Assembly (NCBI RefSeq): GCF_000381965.1
Contig: NZ_KB908457.1
Location: 62,001 to 126,000, forward strand
Length of the DNA stretch: 64,000 nt
Direction of reading: 5' to 3'
Origin: Oceanimonas smirnovii ATCC BAA-899
GTDB lineage: Bacteria; Pseudomonadota; Gammaproteobacteria; Enterobacterales; Aeromonadaceae
Shown: piece by piece, positions 30,281-38,045 of the stretch
Position numbering within the stretch: position 1 is the first letter of the stretch
How the letters are laid out: each line of letters begins with the position of its first letter
Translations under genes and position numbers: made by a program
Notes under the pieces: model-generated
Told to the model about the DNA's origin: nothing
Seen by the model: only the letters and a program-made list of their open reading frames with translations
The model's database searches: none

Positions 30281-31228
30281 TCAGTCTTTTTTACTGCGGC
30301 CCGATGCAGGCCCCTTCCAGCGTTGAATGCGAGAGCTGCCCGGCTTGTTGTTCTGGCCATCTCGTTCTTTGCGCGGGTTTCCCCGAGACTGCCCCTGAGG
30401 CTGTGGTTTGCGGCGTTCATTATTAACCGGACGGCGAGCCTGGGCAGATGCCGCACGTGGCCCCTGGCGAGCGGCTTTGGGCTGGGCCAGCACAGAGGCT
30501 TCTTCGGTTTTACTGGAGCCGGCAATCATGTTGTTAATCAGAGCCAGCTCTTCTTCAGTAACATAGCGCCACTCCCCCGGCTTAAGATTGCCGAGGTGAA
30601 TATTCATGATGCGTACCCGCTTCAGGCTGGTTACCCGGTAATCAAGATATTCCGCCATGCGCCGGATTTGCCGGTTCAGCCCCTGAGTCAGAATAATATT
30701 AATGGTTCTGGGGCCGATTTTGCGTACCTTGCAGGGTTTGGTGACGGTATCGAGAATGGGCACCCCTGCCGACATTTTTGCTACAAAGTCATCGGTGACC
30801 GGCTTGTCCATGGATACGATATATTCTTTTTCATGGGCATTGCCGGCGCGCAGTATCTTGTTGACGATATCACCGTCGTTGGTCAGCAAAATCAGCCCAC
30901 AGGACGGCTTGTCGAGCCGGCCGATGGGAAAAATGCGGGCGTGATAGTTCACCGCATCCACGATATTTTCGGGCACGGCGCTGTCGGTGGTGCAGGTAAT
31001 GCCAATGGGCTTGTTGTAGACCAGATAAACCGCTTTGGGTTTGGCCCGCAATGGCTTGCCACGCACAGTAATGTTATCGGCATCACTGACCCGCACGCCC
31101 ATGCCGGCCACCTCGCCGTTTACTTTCACCAGTCCCAGTTCAATCAGCCGGTCGGCTTCCCGCCGGGAGCAGATGCCGGTTTCACTGATAAATTTATTCA
31201 GGCGGGTATCAAGAGGGGTATCGGTCAT
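30281..31228 (-). CDS. rluF: 23S rRNA pseudouridine(2604) synthase RluF
   Basis: RsuA-family synthase, 315 residues. An S4 RNA-binding domain comes first (TRLNKFISETGICSRREADRLIELGLVKVNG). The catalytic domain has the active Asp in IFPIGRLDKPSCGLILLTNDGD, and QGLNRQIRRMAEYLDY is the family signature. The last 80 residues are a basic, disordered tail (RRPVNNERRKPQPQ and similar), as in E. coli RluF, which also modifies tRNA-Tyr. AAGGAG precedes the ATG at 31228. It is the first gene of this minus-strand run. Confidence 0.93.
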   Translation of the reverse strand: MTDTPLDTRLNKFISETGICSRREADRLIELGLVKVNGEVAGMGVRVSDADNITVRGKPLRAKPKAVYLVYNKPIGITCTTDSAVPENIVDAVNYHARIFPIGRLDKPSCGLILLTNDGDIVNKILRAGNAHEKEYIVSMDKPVTDDFVAKMSAGVPILDTVTKPCKVRKIGPRTINIILTQGLNRQIRRMAEYLDYRVTSLKRVRIMNIHLGNLKPGEWRYVTEEELALINNMIAGSSKTEEASVLAQPKAARQGPRAASAQARRPVNNERRKPQPQGQSRGNPRKERDGQNNKPGSSRIQRWKGPASGRSKKD

Positions 31229-31306
31229 GGCAGCTCCTTACCGGTAATTGAAAACAGCCGGGCAAAGGCTGAAAAGAGCAGGCCTGGCTAAACCGCGCCA
31301 GTGTAA

Positions 31307-31338
31307 GGCGCAGCCCTCCACCCCGCAAGGGCTGGCGC
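31307..31338. repeat. Stem-loop upstream of rluF
   Basis: AGCCCT (31312-31317) pairs with AGGGCT (31328-31333), extended by GCGC arms with one bulge. It lies in the 260-bp spacer between the methyltransferase gene and rluF and has no T run. It may be part of the same interspersed element as the repeat at 31384. Confidence 0.4.
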
Positions 31339-31353
31339 TCGCTGAAAGAGTCT

Positions 31354-31438
31354 GCCATGCGAAGCAACAGCGCGGTTGCGCTCCGCCGACACGCTTCGAG
31401 CACATCCATGTGACGCTCGGCAAATGTCATCCATGACA
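31354..31438 (+). repeat. Interspersed palindrome-rich repeat, copy 1
   Basis: Bases 31384-31438 match 37872-37926 at 50 of 55 positions without gaps. Each copy holds two short palindromes centred on CATCCATG. A second module, GCCATGCGAAGCAACAG (31354-31370), is found near copy 2 in the opposite orientation (37982-38001). The copies are intergenic, with no coding sense. Confidence 0.7.
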
Positions 31439-31488
31439 GAAGTAGTGCGCTTTGTCCGACGAGAGTGCACGGGCTTACAGGCAAGGAG

Positions 31489-31938
31489 TTAAAGCCAGCG
31501 CCGTACCCGATTGCAATAGTCGGTGTAGGCTTTGCCAAAGCGCAGCGCCAGGGCGCGCTCTTCGGCGGCGATCTGCACTCGGTTCATGTAAGCCACAAAC
31601 AATACCGGCCCCGCCAGCGCCGGCCAGCTTTGCAGCCAGAGCGCCCAGGCCAGCAGCAACAGAGCATCCCCCAGATAAATGGGATTACGGGAATAAGCAA
31701 ACACGCCTGTGGTCACCAGACTGCTGGCCCGCTCTGGGGTAAAAGGCAGCAAAGTAGTGTCAGCCCGGTTCAGCTCCCGGGCCGCCAGCAGCATAAGGCT
31801 GATGCCGGCCAGTAAAGGCAGGGCCGCCAGCCAGCCCGGCCAGAATCCGTACCGCTCTGGCAGCAACCACATCAGGCCTGCTACCAGCGTCGCTATGGCC
31901 GGCGGCGGCAGCCACAATAAAAAACGGGCCTTGTTCAT
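31489..31938 (-). CDS. Isoprenylcysteine methyltransferase-like membrane protein
   Basis: 149 residues, with four hydrophobic helices and the C-terminal signature of the ICMT/PEMT fold: TTGVFAYSRNPIYLGDALLLLAWAL, then EERALALRFGKAYTDYCNRVRRWL. Bacterial members methylate unknown small or lipid substrates with S-adenosylmethionine. Its ATG overlaps the sulP stop by 4 bp (ATGA), with AAGGAG inside sulP, so it is co-translated with the transporter. A link between the two is suggested only by that coupling. Confidence 0.82.
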   Translation of the reverse strand: MNKARFLLWLPPPAIATLVAGLMWLLPERYGFWPGWLAALPLLAGISLMLLAARELNRADTTLLPFTPERASSLVTTGVFAYSRNPIYLGDALLLLAWALWLQSWPALAGPVLFVAYMNRVQIAAEERALALRFGKAYTDYCNRVRRWL

Positions 31939-33686
31939 GCTTCGCTCCTTACCGCCTCGGCCACTTCCGTCGTCACCGCCGGCGCGGGCGTGTGATAGCA
32001 GCGGGTCATGCGTAGTGCTTCATACAAGTCCGGGTAAACCAGCACGCCTTCTTCCCCCACCCGAATCCCCGCCTGCTGCAGCCAGTGGGTCATCTGACTG
32101 CGCCGGCCCGCCATCACCATATGAATGCCGCGGCGTTTCAGCTCCTTGTGCAGCTCTCCTACCACACTCATCACACTGATATCCTGATGAGTAAAACAGG
32201 ACACCGCATCAATGATCAGACAATTGGGCTGTGCTTTCTCCAGTCCGATTAATGCCAGCACCCGGCGCTTGAAATAAGAGGCGTTAAAGTAGGTAAGCGG
32301 CGAATTGAACCGGTAAATAAGCACACCGGCAATGGCCTTCACTTCTTCATTACGGCCAAGAGTGTGCACCACCCCCTCTTCGTTCATGCCCATCAGCTGA
32401 TCCGTGGGCCGCATCACATTGCGCAGAAACTGAAACAGCCCCAGCAACACCGCCAGCGTAATACCGGGAATAACCCCCATAAAGAGTACGCTGATAAAAG
32501 TAATCCAGGCCAGCCAGAAAGCGGGCTTGTCAGACTTGTGCAACTGCCACTGGCCACGCAGATTAATCAGAGACCAGGACGCCATCACCAGCACTATTCC
32601 CAGTGCAGCGGTAGGAATATATTGCAATGGTTCGGTCAGAAAAAAAGTCACGCCAGCAATTACACCGGCAGCCACAATGGAAACCAGCTGACTTTTGCCG
32701 CCGTTGGCATCGTTCACGGCAGTGCGGGAGTCGGCCCCGCTGATGGCAAATCCCTGAGAAACAGCCGAGGCCAGATTGGCCACTCCCAGCGCACGAAACT
32801 CTCTGTCAGCATCGATATCATAGCCGTTGCGGGCGGCAAAGCTGCGGGCAGTGAGCATCATGGATACAAAGCTCACCATGGCCAGGTTCAGTGCCGGCAG
32901 CACCAGATCCCGCATCAGACCGGGAGGAAACTCAGGCAGCTGAAAATCGGGAATGCCCTCTGACAAACTTCCTACCACGGCAATATTCAGTCGCTCCGGA
33001 CCCAAGTACCAAAGCACACCAGCAGCGACAACCAGCGCCAGTAAACTGCTGGGCCAGAGCGGACGGTAGTGCCGGCATAACAGCATAATAATCAGTGTCA
33101 GGGCACTGACTCCCAAGGTGGGCCAGTGCACCAGGGCCAGATAATCCGGCGTGGCAGCGAGACGCTCTATTAACTGGGATTCATCAAAGGTAAAGCCAAA
33201 AATCCGCGACAGCTGACCCACCATAATGGTGATGGCCACCCCGTTAAGCAGACCCAGTAAAATAGGCCGTGATAAAAAGTCGGCCAGCACTCCCAGCCGA
33301 AAATAACTGGCCGCCAGGCACCAGAGACCGGTCATGGCCGTCATCGTCATGACCAGCTGCCAGTGTCGGGTGGCATCGCCGGCAGCCAGAGGCATCACTA
33401 CAGCGGCAATTACAGCGCAGGTGGCCGCATCCGGTCCCACTATCAACTGACGGGAAGTACCAAAAAACGCGTAAGCGATCATGGGCAAAATACAGGAGTA
33501 AAGCCCCACCACAGCACTCACACCGGCAAGCTCGGCATAGGCAATGGCAACCGGCAGGGCTACCGCCGCCACCGACAGGCCGGCACGAACATCATCAGCC
33601 AGCCAGTCACGCCGGTAATCCAGCAGTGTGACCAGGCCGGGCATCCAGCGCGACAACGAAAAAAAATCCTGCATGTTTAAACACAT
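31935..33686 (-). CDS. SulP family anion transporter with STAS domain
   Basis: About 583 residues. The SLC26/SulP membrane part (about residues 25-425) shows DVRAGLSVAAVALPVAIAYAELAGV, YSCILPMIAYAFFGTSRQLIVGPDAATCAV and the GADSRTAVNDANGGKSQL motif. A cytoplasmic STAS domain follows (about 440-560; PNCLIIDAVSCFTHQDISVM). Substrate may be sulfate, bicarbonate or another anion. The start is uncertain: ATG at 33686 or 33674, or a GTG at 33704 with GAGGAG very close to it. It is coupled to a small methyltransferase gene and divergent from the response-regulator gene at 33942. Confidence 0.88.
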   Translation of the reverse strand: MCLNMQDFFSLSRWMPGLVTLLDYRRDWLADDVRAGLSVAAVALPVAIAYAELAGVSAVVGLYSCILPMIAYAFFGTSRQLIVGPDAATCAVIAAVVMPLAAGDATRHWQLVMTMTAMTGLWCLAASYFRLGVLADFLSRPILLGLLNGVAITIMVGQLSRIFGFTFDESQLIERLAATPDYLALVHWPTLGVSALTLIIMLLCRHYRPLWPSSLLALVVAAGVLWYLGPERLNIAVVGSLSEGIPDFQLPEFPPGLMRDLVLPALNLAMVSFVSMMLTARSFAARNGYDIDADREFRALGVANLASAVSQGFAISGADSRTAVNDANGGKSQLVSIVAAGVIAGVTFFLTEPLQYIPTAALGIVLVMASWSLINLRGQWQLHKSDKPAFWLAWITFISVLFMGVIPGITLAVLLGLFQFLRNVMRPTDQLMGMNEEGVVHTLGRNEEVKAIAGVLIYRFNSPLTYFNASYFKRRVLALIGLEKAQPNCLIIDAVSCFTHQDISVMSVVGELHKELKRRGIHMVMAGRRSQMTHWLQQAGIRVGEEGVLVYPDLYEALRMTRCYHTPAPAVTTEVAEAVRSEA

Positions 33687-33941
33687 TCCCGTGCAACGAG
33701 CCACTGCTCCTCGTTTTCAATATGAGTCAGACGGCACTAATTCACAATATATTAGCTTGATTATCAACTGGTTAGATATTAACCATTCATTTGGGCGCAC
33801 TGATGGTGTGCGGTTGCCAGGCGTCAGCCTCAGGAATATACCGCCCTTTATACAGACTGCCTACTGCCTGCGCTTTTTTACGTAAAGTTTATGTGGTTAA
33901 ATCGTTAATACTCACACCAACGCTGCCGGGGCCGCACTGCC

Positions 33942-34943
33942 ATGACCATTCAAATATTGATTTGCGATGACTCGGCGGTTGCCCGTAAGCAAATGGCCAG
34001 ATCCCTGCCCGAAGACTGGCAAGTCAGCCTGCATTTTGCCGGTCATGGCCTTGAAGCGCTGGCCATGCTGCGCCAGCAGACGTTTGACCTGCTGTTTCTC
34101 GATCTCAATATGCCGAAGCTGGACGGTTTTGGTGTGCTGGAAGCGCTGCGCCGGGAGCAGCTGGAAGTATTCACTCTGGTGGTATCGGCAGATATTCAGC
34201 CCAGAGCACGGGAGCGGGTGATGGCGCTGGGAGCCATGGCGTTTATTGCCAAACCTGTCAACAACATGGAGCTGAGCGGCCTGCTGCATCAATATGGGCT
34301 ATATCAACCCGATAATACCCGTTTTGCTGCGCCGGCCCGGCTCCCGGAACACGGGTTGCAACTGACCGATTATCTGCAGGAAGTGGCCAATATTGCCATG
34401 GGCAGAGCATCGGATCTGCTGGCCCGGCTCTTGAATGTATTTGTACCCCAGCCCATTCCCAGAGTGGCCCATATTGCCCGCGGTGAACTGAGCATGGCCA
34501 TCAGCGCCGCTGATGAGCACAGTGGTTTTTCTGCTGTGTGTCAGGGCTTTGTCGGTGCCGGCATTTCAGGCGAGGCGTTACTGCTGTTTTCCGACAAAGG
34601 CATGGATGCCATGATGCAGTTACTGCACTACGACGCCGCCGATGCGATATCTCCGGATGTGGAAGTGTTAATGGATATGTCCAGCATACTGTTTGGTGCC
34701 TTTCTCAAAGGCCTTGGCGATCAGCTGGATGTACGTCTGGGCCTGGGCCAGCCTACCGTGCTGGGCAGACATCAGCCCATCAGTACACTGCTTGAACATC
34801 ACCGCCATCGCCAGGAACAACTGCTGTGTATTGAAATTCCTTATGTGCTCGAGCAACAGCACATTCACTGCAACCTGCTGGTACTGCTGACAGAAACCTC
34901 ACTCAGCCGGCTGCAGCAAAAGCTTGCCTATCTGACGGAGTAG
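33942..34943 (+). CDS. Response regulator with CheC/CheX-type phosphatase domain
   Basis: 333 residues. Receiver domain 1-115: acidic pair D9/D10, phospho-acceptor D54 in LLFLDLNMP, S82, K104. After a linker comes a CheC-like domain (about 138-333). Its first catalytic motif DYLQEVAN (D143, E147, N150) fits the D-x3-E-x2-N pattern of CheY-P phosphatases. The second, EVLMDMSSILFGAFLKGLG, is degenerate. It could thus dephosphorylate itself or a CheY. It lies 4 bp before a diguanylate cyclase gene and is very likely co-transcribed. The ribosome site is weak, and the input kinase is not in the window. Confidence 0.85.
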   Translation: MTIQILICDDSAVARKQMARSLPEDWQVSLHFAGHGLEALAMLRQQTFDLLFLDLNMPKLDGFGVLEALRREQLEVFTLVVSADIQPRARERVMALGAMAFIAKPVNNMELSGLLHQYGLYQPDNTRFAAPARLPEHGLQLTDYLQEVANIAMGRASDLLARLLNVFVPQPIPRVAHIARGELSMAISAADEHSGFSAVCQGFVGAGISGEALLLFSDKGMDAMMQLLHYDAADAISPDVEVLMDMSSILFGAFLKGLGDQLDVRLGLGQPTVLGRHQPISTLLEHHRHRQEQLLCIEIPYVLEQQHIHCNLLVLLTETSLSRLQQKLAYLTE

Positions 34944-34947
34944 ATTT

Positions 34948-35907
34948 ATGCCCCTGACCGGAAACAGCCCGCGGGAGTTTCACTGGCTTATCGATATGCT
35001 GGAGTCGGTTGATATTGGCCTGGTGGTACTGGATAAGGACTTCAGTATTGCGCTGTGGAACGACTTTATGGAAAACCACAGCGGCCTGAACGCGGCCGAA
35101 GTCCGTGGCAAGAATATCTTCAGCCAGTTTCCAGCCCTGCCGGAGCAATGGCTGAGACGCAAGGTAGATACGGTGGTCACGCTCAATACCCGTACCTTTA
35201 CCAGCTGGGAGCAACGCCCCTGGCTGTTTCCCTTTCGCAGCACCCGGCCTATTACCGGCACTCATGACTATATGTTCCAGAACCTGACCATACACCCGCT
35301 GGCTGAGCCTGACGGCAGCATTCAGCGCGTATGTCTTATGGTGTATGACGTGACCGACGTCGCCACCAGCAAGCTGGCACTGGAGCAGGCCAATGAACAG
35401 CTCTCTCTGCTGAGTATCACGGATCCGCTGACCGGCCTGCAGAACCGGGGCAGCTGGGAAAATCTGCTCCAGGCAGAATTTTCCCGCTTTCAGCGCTATC
35501 ACCAGGCCGGTACCCTGGTCATGCTGGATATCGATCACTTCAAGGTCATTAACGATCGTTATGGTCACCCCGCTGGTGACGATGTGATTCGTCACCTGGC
35601 CAGTCTGATTAAGTCCCTGCTGCGGGATGCTGACACGGCAGGCCGCTATGGCGGTGAGGAGTTTGCTCTTATTTTGCCGCAAACCGATGCAGAAGGTGCG
35701 GGTGTGATTGCCGAACGGCTGCGTCTGGCCGTCAGCAGCGAGCCGGTAATGACTCATGGTGAAATCATCCATTACACCATCAGCCTGGGTCTGGCAGCTC
35801 TGACCCCGGACCTGAGCAGTGCTGCAGACTGGTTGCAGCGTGCAGACAAAGCACTGTATCAGGCCAAAAACTCGGGCCGTAACCGGGTGTGTGTCTGCCA
35901 GGCATAA
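34948..35907 (+). CDS. PAS-GGDEF diguanylate cyclase
   Basis: 319 residues. N-terminal PAS domain (about 10-137; LESVDIGLVVLDKDFSIALWNDFMENHSG), short coiled linker, then GGDEF domain (about 150-315). The active motif is RYGGEEF (233-239), an allowed variant. The inhibitory c-di-GMP site RDAD (226-229) is intact, so feedback control is expected. The protein has no membrane helices. It starts 4 bp after the CheC-type regulator gene, with ACGGAG inside that gene. The two should form one signalling unit that turns a phosphorylation cue into c-di-GMP. Confidence 0.92.
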   Translation: MPLTGNSPREFHWLIDMLESVDIGLVVLDKDFSIALWNDFMENHSGLNAAEVRGKNIFSQFPALPEQWLRRKVDTVVTLNTRTFTSWEQRPWLFPFRSTRPITGTHDYMFQNLTIHPLAEPDGSIQRVCLMVYDVTDVATSKLALEQANEQLSLLSITDPLTGLQNRGSWENLLQAEFSRFQRYHQAGTLVMLDIDHFKVINDRYGHPAGDDVIRHLASLIKSLLRDADTAGRYGGEEFALILPQTDAEGAGVIAERLRLAVSSEPVMTHGEIIHYTISLGLAALTPDLSSAADWLQRADKALYQAKNSGRNRVCVCQA

Positions 35908-35914
35908 GCATCAC

Positions 35915-36409
35915 TTATCTGAGGATATCATCCAGAATATAACGGACGTTTTCCGTGGCAAGATCCACCAGCACCGCCTTGTTATCAACCCGCCGCCACT
36001 CATAACCTTCATAGTAAGGCAGACGCTCACGCAGGCGGGGATCAAAGCGTTTGGCAATGCCCGGTGGCAGTGGCTTGCCCCGGCGCAGATTTTTGGCTAT
36101 GCCCGGCGGCAGACTGTGTCTGTCATCATAATCCAGCCAGTCTCTGTGCTCGCGGAACAGCCGGCGCAGCAGCCGTTCATCAATATCGGGATCACGGCGG
36201 TAACGGCGGTCATTCTCGTGGCGGTCATCGCGTCTGTGCTCACGGTATTCATCACGCCGGTCATCCTTGCGCCGATCATCGTGCTGCCATTTGTGCTCTT
36301 TCTCACGACCTGGCGCATGATCAGGTCCCTTGCCTTCCGGCGGCTGGGCCTGCACCGGCATTGTCAGCCCAGCCAGCAGCGCCGAAGTGATAATGGTTTT
36401 TCTGTTCAT
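35915..36409 (-). CDS. CigR/RcnB-like secreted protein
   Basis: 164 residues: signal peptide (MNRKTIITSALLAGLTMPVQA/QPP). Next is a long stretch rich in His, Asp, Arg and Lys (residues 25-75, e.g. WQHDDRRKDDRRDEYREHRR). Then a C-terminal domain with a repeated motif, SLPPGIAKNLRRG followed by KPLPPGIAKRF. That pattern is shared by the CigR and RcnB families. RcnB affects nickel and cobalt balance; CigR is a Salmonella virulence modulator. Metal binding by the His/Asp part is plausible but unproven. Convergent with the diguanylate cyclase gene. Confidence 0.8.
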   Translation of the reverse strand: MNRKTIITSALLAGLTMPVQAQPPEGKGPDHAPGREKEHKWQHDDRRKDDRRDEYREHRRDDRHENDRRYRRDPDIDERLLRRLFREHRDWLDYDDRHSLPPGIAKNLRRGKPLPPGIAKRFDPRLRERLPYYEGYEWRRVDNKAVLVDLATENVRYILDDILR

Positions 36410-36425
36410 GATGCCCCCGCTCTCC

Positions 36426-36441
36426 TTACTGTATTCAGTAA
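36426..36441. promoter_or_regulatory. Palindrome upstream of the CigR-like gene
   Basis: TTACTGTATTCAGTAA is a 16-bp inverted repeat with a 4-bp centre, 17 bp before the start codon. It is a possible operator. A second dyad, AGTCAG/CTGACT, follows at 36453-36469. Confidence 0.35.
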
Positions 36442-36510
36442 CTCTAGTGTGAGTCAGGCCCGCTGACTATTTACGCCGGCCGGTCACGGGACACATATTG
36501 GCGCAGTTAT

Positions 36511-36534
36511 AAAAAAAGCCCCTTGCGGGGCTTT
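36511..36534 (-). terminator. Terminator of fabV
   Basis: Stem AAAGCCCC (36515-36522) against GGGGCTTT (36527-36534), with a minus-strand T run. Confidence 0.88.
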
Positions 36535-36554
36535 ATCAGAATAGCTCAATCAGC

Positions 36555-37754
36555 TCAGGCCAGTTCAATCACATCAAAGTCGACTTGGGTATCCACATCG
36601 GCGTCGTAATCCACGCCCTGCAGGCCAAAGCCGAACAGGCGCAGGAATTCGTCCTTGTAGCCCTGATAGTCGGTAAGCTGGTAGATATTGTCATCCTGCA
36701 CCTGCTGCCAGATCTCACGGCAGGCGTTCTGTACTTCATCACGCAACTCCCAGTCGTCCAGGCGCAGGCGATTTTGTTCATCCACCGATGCCGGCTGGGC
36801 GCTGTAGAGGCGATCATAAAACAGGCGCTGAATCTGCTCGATGCAGCCTTCGTGAATGCCCTGCTCCTTCATCACCTTAAAGGCCATGGAGATGTACAGC
36901 GGCATCACCGGAATGGCGGCAGAGGCCTGAGTAACGACGGACTTCAGCACCGCCACGTGGGCATTACCGCCGCGCGCTTTCAGCTTGCCGTCGATGGCGT
37001 GGGCGGCGCGATCCAGATCTTCCTTGGCCTTGCCAAGAGTACCGTGCCAGTAGATGGGCCAGGTGAGATCGGTGCCAATGTAGGAATAAGCCACGGACTT
37101 GGCCCCCTCGGCCAGCACGCCGGCCTCTTCCAGGGCGTTCATCCACAGCTCCCAGTCCTGGCCGCCCATCACTTGAATGGTGTCGGCAATTTCCTGCTCA
37201 TTGGCAGGCTCTACCACGGCTTCTACCAGTACATCTTTGTTGGTGTCCAGGGCAGTAGACTTATAGGGCTCGCCAATGGGCTTGAGCGCGGAACGCACCA
37301 CTTCACCGCTGTCGGGCAGTTTGCGCACCGGAGACGCCAGGGAATAGACCACCAGATCGATCTCGCCCAGATCCTGCTTGATAAGCTCAATCACTGTTTC
37401 GCGACATTCGTTGGAGAAGGCATCGCCGTTGATGCTCTTGGCGTACAAACCTGCTTCCTTGGCGGCCTTGTCAAAAGCGGCGGCATTATACCAGCCGGCG
37501 GTGCCGGTTTTTTTCTCGGTGCCCGGCTTTTCAAAGAAGACACCTATGGTGGCGGCATCGCTGCCAAAGGCGGCATTAATGCGGGACGCCAGACCGTAAC
37601 CGGTGGATGCGCCGATCACCAGCACCTTTTTCGGCCCCTGCGCCAGTTTGCCCTTGCTTTTGACGTAGGCGATCTGCTCACGTACATTCGCCTCACAGCC
37701 AACCGGATGGGTGGTGGTGCAGATAAAGCCACGAACCTTGGGTTTGATGATCAT
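36555..37754 (-). CDS. fabV: trans-2-enoyl-ACP/CoA reductase FabV
   Basis: NADH-dependent enoyl reductase that completes the fatty acid elongation cycle and is naturally less sensitive to triclosan than FabI. The 399 residues show an N-terminal [20 protein letters not shown], the NAD loop [15 protein letters not shown], and the FabV active site Tyr235-x8-Lys244 within [14 protein letters not shown]. The family is typical of Vibrio, Aeromonas and Pseudomonas. A single-gene unit with its own terminator; the 291-bp upstream region carries a structured repeat. Confidence 0.97.
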   Translation of the reverse strand: MIIKPKVRGFICTTTHPVGCEANVREQIAYVKSKGKLAQGPKKVLVIGASTGYGLASRINAAFGSDAATIGVFFEKPGTEKKTGTAGWYNAAAFDKAAKEAGLYAKSINGDAFSNECRETVIELIKQDLGEIDLVVYSLASPVRKLPDSGEVVRSALKPIGEPYKSTALDTNKDVLVEAVVEPANEQEIADTIQVMGGQDWELWMNALEEAGVLAEGAKSVAYSYIGTDLTWPIYWHGTLGKAKEDLDRAAHAIDGKLKARGGNAHVAVLKSVVTQASAAIPVMPLYISMAFKVMKEQGIHEGCIEQIQRLFYDRLYSAQPASVDEQNRLRLDDWELRDEVQNACREIWQQVQDDNIYQLTDYQGYKDEFLRLFGFGLQGVDYDADVDTQVDFDVIELA

Positions 37755-37848
37755 AAACTTGATAGCCTCGGTTATTACAAACGATAGGCGCTAAAGATAC
37801 CCTATTCCGAGGCAAATGTGAGGCCCAAATTGCCTGCCGCCAGCCTCA

Positions 37849-37964
37849 CGATGCAGCAGCAGGGTTACCTGCGCCGACACGCTTCAAGCCCATCCATGGG
37901 ACGCTCGGCAAATGCCATCCATGGCATTTGACGGTCGGCTCCGGCAATCCCTGCTGCTGCATCG
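37849..37964. repeat. 116-bp nested inverted-repeat element (interspersed repeat, copy 2)
   Basis: Perfect 16-bp inverted ends CGATGCAGCAGCAGGG (37849-37864) and CCCTGCTGCTGCATCG (37949-37964). Inside are GCCGAC (37874-37879) and GTCGGC (37934-37939), and within those two hairpins, CCCAT-CC-ATGGG and CAAATGCCAT-CC-ATGGCATTTG. The inner 55 bp (37872-37926) recur at 31384-31438. The fabV-radD spacer (37755-38045) holds nothing else recognisable apart from the module at 37982-38001. It looks like a MITE or a structured RNA-forming repeat. Confidence 0.75.
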
Positions 37965-38045
37965 CCTGACTTCGAGGCCGCCTGTTGGTGCTTCGCATGG
38001 CGGAGGTAACAGACGACGTGCAGATTTCGAGCTTTAGTGAGAACA

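Noticed and set aside
31229-38045. Genomic or defence island
   Set aside because: The genes are ordinary transport, signalling and metabolic genes with no integrase, transposase, toxin-antitoxin pair or nuclease. Only short repeats suggest plasticity.
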